From NCBI GenBank assembly GCA_002633025.1, contig NMRB01000249.1, forward strand, positions 402,501 to 466,500: a DNA stretch of 64,000 nt, in the 5' to 3' direction. This document shows positions 56,976 through 64,000 of the stretch, piece after piece (within the stretch, counting starts at the first letter, position 1; each line of letters starts with the position of its first letter). Made by a program: the position numbers and the translations under genes. Below the pieces are notes generated by a model, which was given only the letters and a program-made list of their open reading frames with translations, searched no databases and was not told where the DNA came from. The DNA comes from Notospermus geniculatus. Taxonomy: Eukaryota; Nemertea; Pilidiophora; Heteronemertea; Lineidae.

Positions 56976-58713
56976 TATATCGTACCGGTGTACATGTATG
57001 TGTCACAACCCGTCTCTGCGGCTGTGCCCGGCAGCGGCGGAATGCGTGAAGACGACATGGTCAACCACGATTTGAAAAAAAAATTCCTTGCTAAAAAGCT
57101 GTGCTAGTCTAGGCCTAAATGAGTTAAAATATTCTTCCAAATGTGACAAAGTATCATTCTGTTAGGCCTACATTGCGTAACAGTACTGTTAAACTTGGCA
57201 GTCCACTCCACGTGCCTAGCGCTGCTGCGATTGAACTTGGTTGCCAGGCGCTGACATCAACACGGGCTGTGCGGACCGGTAGGCCTAGAATTTATGACTG
57301 TTGAACATGCTATTCCCTGTATTCCACTCAACCTTTTTCATGTATTCGTGCTAAACATGCTGATACTACGCCAATCGACACCAGAATATGATTTAATCGG
57401 AGCTCGATAGCCTAATATTCGACTTCAAATATTCGAAGCGGTCAAACGAAAAAACGTCCGCCATTTTGTTTTCCGTGAGCGGGAGACATTGCATCTTAGC
57501 GGGAGACATTGAAAAATGTCCACCGCTCACGTGACGCGTCTCGGCCAATCATATTCACGGATTCTCTCTCGAGGTACGATATTGAATGTTGTTGCCCGTG
57601 GAATCGTCACACTGTCCCCGAGTTGACACCCAATGGCCATACGAATTAATGGAAACTTTTGGAAATCTTACTGATAAGTGCCAGCCTGAAGAAGACCCCG
57701 GTTGGGATCGAAATCTGCAAGATTCTGGAAGTTGACTTCGGGGCCCATCTTCACGCAAAATTCAAAATTCCATATTCGTGTGGCCATCGGGTGTCTAATT
57801 TCGGGACAGTGTGACACGGGCATTATACATTAGGAAATGCAGCCTAAAGTCGGATTCAAGTGGATCAGAAAATTTCATCCGACTTAGAAGAAGAAATCCG
57901 TCTTCTGTAAGTGGATAAAGTCCGACATGTCCGAGTTGCAAGTCAGACATGTCAGACTCAGAGATACATTACCGGTAAATACAACTTTTGGCATGAGGAA
58001 GGGCAAAACGGCACAGATGGAAATGGATCCAGCGCATCAGCCTGAATAAGTACTGGTATAAATGTATGAGACAGGACCATTACATTTCATCCTAAATAGC
58101 CGAAAATCCGACTTGTAGTGTCCAACTTATGCAATTATTTTTATTGGAAAATTGGGACTTCTTAAAGTCATCTGAGATGGGCAATTTTCCCACTTGGTAT
58201 TGTGCGTCTCCGACTTTAGCGTTTTCTACTGTATCATCAAAACAAGAGCCGCCCGCCCATTCCGTCTTCGATCTAAGACACGGATGCGGATACAGCAGTG
58301 GATATATCACGCAGACGTGACGATGAAATGGAAACACAGATCAATCATCAACAGGAGCCACACCTAATTCGACGATACTACCACATCGATAACAACGTAA
58401 TGCTCGCTGATTTGATTTTGAAGGCATGTAAATGCCATGGCAACAATAGAAATTCTGTAATGAATCTGACAACAGGTTTTTGTACACATGTCCAGTAATT
58501 ACTTAGTTGTCGTACATAACAGAGGGTGTCCAACATGACTTCGACTATAGCCATGATAGCCTTACATAGTTCCACCTATCCTAAATTAGTGGGTTTTTTG
58601 AGACACGGGTCTTCCCCGTGCTTGAAAAACCCGCCATGCGCTTACATTTACACCTATTTTCAGTACATTTCATATAAGCTGTACTTCCAGTCTATCCCAA
58701 ACCCATCAAAACC

Positions 58714-58847
58714 CCTGGGCTGGCCGCATAGAAACTCCGCTAGAGCTTCGACAGCCTATCGGTGTTAAAATGCATCGGAAAATGTACAGCACTATCGGCA
58801 GATGGGCTCCGCTAGCGCTAGCAGAGTTTCTATGCGGCCAGCCCAGG
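58714..58847. repeat. Inverted repeat, CCTGGGCTGGCCGCATAGAA arms
   Basis: The arms CCTGGGCTGGCCGCATAGAA and TTCTATGCGGCCAGCCCAGG are exact complements. The middle pairs partly (CTATCGG/CACTATCGG). Confidence 0.85.
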
Positions 58848-59448
58848 TTTCTTGCGTGTACATCTATTTTTGGCCATGTCTAATAGACCCGTGTTTGAAA
58901 ACACCGTGTTTAGACCCGCTGAGCTCACCGGGCCCGGGTGACACGTGTATCACCCGGGCTTTTAGATTGGTGTAAGTGCAATAATCTCGGCAATTACCGT
59001 ACATGTACTAGTATCAAACCCAGTGACAGGTGGTGCGGTAAATGTGTAGCGTATTGCCATGCGCTTTAGACCAAAAACCCCCGTGAAATTTGAGCCGCAA
59101 TCACGGGCTCTCTCGCCATGTTTAGTAACTATTAACTAAATAATTACCGTACTGTAATTCCGGAATATTGTTGTACTTGATATGTCGGCCTACTTTCAGT
59201 TTTGATACCACCATGGTCGAAGGCCTTCCTTAGTTTCGATGACTAAATGCAGAATGATGTGCTTGAAATTAGGCCTACTTCACCTTTCATACCTTTACTT
59301 TAGGCGAGGTGGGATTAGGGAAGTGTTCTGTCACCATTGTAGAAATGACCTATATTTTCCATTCAGGTCAGCTACATGTACATAAAGGGCTAACTTCAAT
59401 CACAACGATTCCTGAAGAATGCAAGCTATGTGAAAAGAATGCTACGTA

Positions 59449-60000
59449 AGAACTTGAGGCATTCCTTTGATAATGAAATTCTCAACACAGAATGGGCGGG
59501 CCCGGGAAAGCTCAATTGGAAACACACTAATATATCTTAGTCATTTATTTAGACTAGACCCTAACATGGAATGGTAGAGAGAATCAGAATTTGAAATGGA
59601 ATTTTTTTATGAAGATTCAAGGGCAAAAGTTATGGATTTTATGTCCTGAAGTCAAATGTAGGTGTGCGGATGCCCCATTGAGGATGCCTTGTTTCACACC
59701 TAAAAGACAAGTTCACCAAAGAAAAGGCATCTGATGCAGTGATGGGTCATCGACTGAAATTCTGATTCACAACCCTCTATCATTGTCTATGGGTTGTGAA
59801 TCTTGCATCTAAGAACTTGAGGCATTCCTTTGATAATGTAGGCACATGTAATTCTCAACCGAGAAATTGGGGGCCCCGGGAAAAGCTCAATCAGAAATAC
59901 AGTAAAATATCTTTGTCATATACACTAGACCCTGACATGGAATGGTAGAGAGAATCAGAATATGAATTGGAATTTTTTATGAAGATTCAAGGGCTACAAT
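59449..60000. repeat. Direct duplication of about 180 bp, spaced by about 180 bp
   Basis: AAGAACTTGAGGCATTCCTT at 59449 recurs at 59811, as do ACATGGAATGGTAGAGAGAA and TTTTTTATGAAGATTCAAGG. There are several indels between the copies. Confidence 0.85.
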
Positions 60001-60130
60001 ACATGTATGAAGGATTTTATAAAAGAGAAGGCGAGCACAAAAATCGACACACAATATAATTAAAAGTATAGTCAATTTCCAGAATATTTAGCAAATTTTC
60101 TACCCCAACCGGGGTCTTCTTCAGGCTGGA

Positions 60131-60185
60131 ACTTTACAATCTGAAACTCTAGAAAAGACTTTTCTAGAGTTTCAGATTGTAAAGT
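60131..60185. repeat. Perfect 55-bp palindrome
   Basis: ACTTTACAATCTGAAACTCT is followed by its exact complement after AGAAAAGACTTTTCT. The left arm also occurs at about 40860-40880 next to the same ACCCCAACCGGGGTC word. Confidence 0.9.
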
Positions 60186-62280
60186 GTCAGGGGTCACATA
60201 CATTGTATATTATTACAGAATGTTGAGCAATGCCAGTGGCAACGATATGAGGGGTGATCTTGAAAACAACAGCATGAATAATGTGCCTCAAATTCAAGCA
60301 TAGAAATAAAATATGAAAAGATCAATTCATTAGTTAGGGTTGGTCAATAATCTATTTATACCATGTATACATGAAGATGGCGCTGTGAAACCACACCCTT
60401 TGCATTGCATTACTAAGTTATCAGCTCAAGGCTAAAGGGAAATGATTACAGTGATCACGGTGTTCACGCAGTACAGTCAGGGAACCTCTTCACTGACATT
60501 GTGGACATGTCACGTCACACGTCACACTACAGAAATGGCATTATTTGAGCAATTTTCTGGGACTATGGCAGTATGACAAAATAATTTCAAATGGCAGTGC
60601 ACTGAAACATACTTCAGGACATTTTTTGCAATAATAATCTTTTGATGTCAAATAACAAAGCATTTTTTAAAATGATATCAGTCTTTTGAAATCCAAAACA
60701 CCTTCATTTTTATACTGCCATACTTGACTATACATGTACTCTACATGTATGAAGAAAACATGTAATATACTTTTAAATTATGGTGAATTCATGGTGAAGT
60801 TTTCCATTTTGAAAACATTCTGTCGTGTAACACCAACAGTGGTTACAGAACACACAGGCCTATGCCTGATAAAAATAGAATTATTTTAAATGTATATTGG
60901 GGAAAAGTGAAAAAAGAGTAGGTAGACTCAAACAATTGCATAATGACGACACTGACAGCAGTAACTTGACAGAATGAGCGCAATATTGACTGAGGTTACT
61001 TACTCCGCATGACAGGTCCTGTACGATGTAGCTTCAATAATGTCCGCCATTGCTGACGTCGCCATCACGACACAAATCCGGGGCAAAACGCGCAATACAA
61101 AAGAACGATGTTACGTTGTGGAAACGATGAATAGGCCTACGTGTATATATAATATAGGCCTAGGCCTGCTAAAGCCTGCTAACACAGATGGCATAGATGA
61201 TTGATGACAGACATGACAGCCAGAGGGCCAGGCTGTGTACATCTGTAGGCCAAGGCTAATGGCCTGAATCATGAATGAGAATGACATGAAAAATGAATAA
61301 TGGTGATTGCATGCCGGTCATGTCAGTGTCAGTGGTGACAGTGTTGTCAGTGACATGACATGAAAGACAGTGTCACTGCACTGTCACTGACAGAGAATGA
61401 CAAAAAGTCACAGTCTGACATGTCTGACTGACACTGACAGTTGAGCATGTTGAGAGTTGTGGCAGGAGATGGATGAATGATTTGAAGTCGGTCGTGAAGA
61501 AGAAGACAGACTGAGTAACACGAAATATTAACAAACTTAGCCACCTACCGTCAATTTAAAACGTCCTAAATGAAAGAAACAATCTATTCACTTCTTCTGA
61601 GATATATTGTCGTTCCAATATCGGTACAAAATATCGAGAATTTCGTGAAAATATTGAAAATCGGGTGTGGTGAACCTGCCACAGCGCATTTGCTGTCGCT
61701 TACGATACTGACAAAAAGTTATTCACAGAAATCAAAAATCGTTGGTAATTATTGTAATAGATGATATTATTCTGCATTTATATTTGTCAAAAGGTGAATT
61801 TCAAATGAATTTAATAAAAATTTTGTCATTTTATTAAATGTTGGAACTCTTTAATTCGTCTGGAGGTACGAAAGTCGACCATCACTAGGGTCAAAGGTCA
61901 TCTTGGCGTACCCAGCAACCGTTTCAATTCCCAGAATTTTAAGAAAAATAAAGGCATAAATTGTTTTATTTGAAAGGGATCTGTTGAAACTAGGTTTGTA
62001 TTTCAAAACCTGAGATGCACTTCCATCGATATACTTGTCGCAATTTCCGAAATAATGCCGTTATCGAGTGAAATAAGCTGAAAAATGGTGGTAGAAAAAT
62101 TGAGTTCTAAAATCTGTTCTGCCAGTGCAGTGCATGCAGTGCAGTGCAGTGCATGATAATGATTGATGCATGGAGGATGCACACAGACACACACACATCA
62201 GATCGGTCCATTTGTTCAGCCGTTGTGGAGATATCGTTCATAGGCCTAAAGATAAACTTCGCACCATTCGAAAAGTGGAA

Positions 62281-62560
62281 CAGGCCCGGATCCAGGGGGG
62301 GGCACATGGGGCATGTGCCCCCCCCCCCTATATATTTTTTGAGGGGCAATGATTTTTTTACTGCATTTTTGGAAAATCGTCTATTATTTCATGTCTAAGA
62401 TGCTGGGAAATCGCATCTCAGAGCTTTGATTTTTTTCAAATTTTCCCGGGGGAGGCCCCCCGGACCCCCCTTCGTGTGCGCGGACCTGCGGTAAGCGCCA
62501 ACTGAGGGCTTGCCCTCAGGGTTGTGCCCCCCGTATTTCTAAACCCTGGATCCGGCCCTG
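62281..62560. mobile_element. GCGGATCC-type MITE, GC-rich variant, beside the assembly gap
   Basis: It starts CAGGCCCGGATCCAGGG and ends CCCTGGATCCGGCCCTG, the same termini type with a very G/C-rich interior containing long C and G runs. The gap follows immediately. Confidence 0.75.
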
Positions 62561-63054
62561 NNNNNNNNNNNNNNNNNNNNNNNNNNNNNNNNNNNNNNNN
62601 NNNNNNNNNNNNNNNNNNNNNNNNNNNNNNNNNNNNNNNNNNNNNNNNNNNNNNNNNNNNNNNNNNNNNNNNNNNNNNNNNNNNNNNNNNNNNNNNNNNN
62701 NNNNNNNNNNNNNNNNNNNNNNNNNNNNNNNNNNNNNNNNNNNNNNNNNNNNNNNNNNNNNNNNNNNNNNNNNNNNNNNNNNNNNNNNNNNNNNNNNNNN
62801 NNNNNNNNNNNNNNNNNNNNNNNNNNNNNNNNNNNNNNNNNNNNNNNNNNNNNNNNNNNNNNNNNNNNNNNNNNNNNNNNNNNNNNNNNNNNNNNNNNNN
62901 NNNNNNNNNNNNNNNNNNNNNNNNNNNNNNNNNNNNNNNNNNNNNNNNNNNNNNNNNNNNNNNNNNNNNNNNNNNNNNNNNNNNNNNNNNNNNNNNNNNN
63001 NNNNNNNNNNNNNNNNNNNNNNNNNNNNNNNNNNNNNNNNNNNNNNNNNNNNNN
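62561..63054. other. Assembly gap (494 N)
   Basis: The unresolved run lies immediately after a GC-rich element with terminal CAGGCCCGGATCCAG and its inverted copy, 119 bases before a plus-strand exon. It may hide a further exon. Confidence 0.99.
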
Positions 63055-63172
63055 GTGAGTGGGCCTACCACCATTCGACATTCAGCCTGATTTGAAATTC
63101 GATGAATTTTCCCCCAAACTTTTCACTTGGTGTATTATCAAAAATCCTCAAAATCTTCCTTCATATTTTCAG

Positions 63173-63225
63173 ACATTTGAAGCTGAACAATCTCCAAATC
63201 ACCACAGTCCTGAAATGGTGGACCA
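63173..63225 (+). CDS. Internal exon of a neighbouring plus-strand gene (first visible)
   Basis: A 53-nt exon between TTCATATTTTCAG and CCA|GTAAGT encodes TFEAEQSPNHHSPEMVD plus two bases. Its phase fits the next exon, and the other frames are closed across the junction. The product is not recognised; the segment is polar and probably disordered. Confidence 0.5.
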
Positions 63226-63409
63226 GTAAGTAAATTTTCATTAGTAGCTGCTGACAAAGTTAGTACATTGAAATAACTGCATTTCTCTGCAGATTTGAAC
63301 TGTTTAGCCCATAGGTTCGGACCCTGTAAACGACCCAAATTGGGGTCGAAAATTTGTGAAATATTCGGAGATGACTTTCCGATTTATTGTGATAAAAAGT
63401 CTGATGCTA

Positions 63410-63672
63410 TAGACAAATCCCAAATTGACGAAAACGAGAAAGATCTGCGCATTTCCGCCGAAATGGCAAACAGAACCTCGGTCTGAAACCATCTGACACT
63501 GAATGACGTGACGCAGAAAACCCCACGACCATGTGACGACAGTGAGTTTGATGACGTTGCGTCAGACTCGACCATTGCTGAATCATGGATTGCGTCAGCT
63601 GGTTTTTCAGGTCGAGGTTCTGTTTGCCATTTCGGCGGAAGTGCGCAGATCTGGGAATTTGGGATTTGTCTA
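63410..63672. mobile_element. TAGAC...GTCTA MITE, copy 6
   Basis: The element has TA borders and full inverted arms, inside the intron between the two plus-strand exons. The family is thus inserted in introns of both genes. Confidence 0.9.
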
Positions 63673-63732
63673 TTTTTTGAAAAATAAGCAATTTTCATGA
63701 AAATAAGTGAATAACATGGTTGGTGCTTTCAG

Positions 63733-63802
63733 GCAACGAAGACAACAGGTTCAAGACCAGCAGAATGCCGTCTACAGTGCAAAGATAAGAAACCGTGCCT
63801 CA
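63733..63802 (+). CDS. Internal exon of the neighbouring plus-strand gene (second visible)
   Basis: A 70-nt exon follows TTGGTGCTTTCAG and ends GCCTCA|GTAAGT. It encodes QRRQQVQDQQNAVYSAKIRN and RAS, a Gln/Arg-rich probable helix. Joined to the exon at 63173 it leaves phase 0, and the gene continues beyond the right edge. No family is recognised. Confidence 0.55.
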
Positions 63803-64000
63803 GTAAGTATTCTCGCAGAAGGCTGGGAATGAGGATCCCACTTGCCTTTTTATTCCGACAGGGTGGCAGAGCTATAGCCTGATATACGTTCACAAGCCAG
63901 TCACATATTTTCCTGCGTCACTCCATGTCCTTGAATAAGCTGGATAACTCAAATCTAAAAAAACCAGCAAATGTCAGCAAAAAATGCTCGTAAGATGTGT

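Larger units (their letters stand above)
52488..63172. other. Intergenic or 5' region between two head-to-head genes
   Basis: The stretch separates the myosin start codon from the first visible plus-strand exon. It holds palindromes, a SINE, a duplicated 185-bp segment, one unassigned ORF and an assembly gap. Untranslated first exons and promoters of both genes are expected here; a minus-strand donor-like GGA|GTAAGTAA at 61003 is one possible 5' UTR boundary. No TATA box was assigned. Confidence 0.6.

Noticed and set aside
62436-63090. Long frames across 62436-63090 on both strands
   Set aside because: They consist almost wholly of undetermined bases in the assembly gap.

Overview
The window is eukaryotic genomic DNA, intron-rich and AT-leaning (by eye), and is dominated by one large minus-strand gene for a class III myosin. 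This is the N-terminal-kinase myosin family represented by vertebrate MYO3A/MYO3B and fly NINAC. I assembled the gene by reading reverse-complement splice sites and checking codon phase across every junction: about 30 coding exons between 52487 (start codon) and 8367 (a stop codon), with a possible alternative last exon ending at 6629. The predicted protein has a Ser/Thr kinase domain with all key motifs (exons 1-7), a motor domain with P-loop, switch I and switch II (exons 8-22), about six IQ motifs (exons 23-25, partly hidden by an assembly gap at 17343-17491) and a short charged tail with class III tail-homology-like motifs (exons 26-30).

The organism looks like a marine invertebrate. TACATGTA and AGGCCTA words are frequent, tRNA-derived SINEs with an (ATT)n tail occur, and short inverted-repeat elements are very dense. 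I lean towards an ambulacrarian (echinoderm or hemichordate), but only weakly, because nothing in the sequence fixes the phylum.

Layout. 1-6628: no gene recognised; tandem repeats and inverted-repeat elements. 6629-9338: myosin tail exons and candidate C-termini. 9339-19306: tail and IQ exons among many MITEs, a perfect 167-bp-arm palindrome at 9868-10227 and a SINE abutting the exon 26 splice donor. 18686-36423: motor domain; the loop 2 region holds two homologous in-frame microexons (27 and 33 nt). 36721-52487: kinase exons. 52488-63172: about 10.7 kb without a recognised gene (repeats, one unassigned ORF, a second assembly gap at 62561-63054). 63173-63802: two plus-strand exons of a neighbouring gene that runs off the right edge, so the two genes are head to head.

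The most interesting signals are the duplicated loop 2 microexons, the SINE that appears to have duplicated the exon 26 splice donor, two alternative C-terminal ends, and several nested transposon insertions. Some of these carry target-site duplications that give a relative insertion order (a MULE-like element with 9-bp duplications, a SINE with a 12-bp duplication, and a TA-inserting element inside a tandem repeat unit). No prokaryotic features, CRISPR arrays, rRNA or true tRNA genes were seen.
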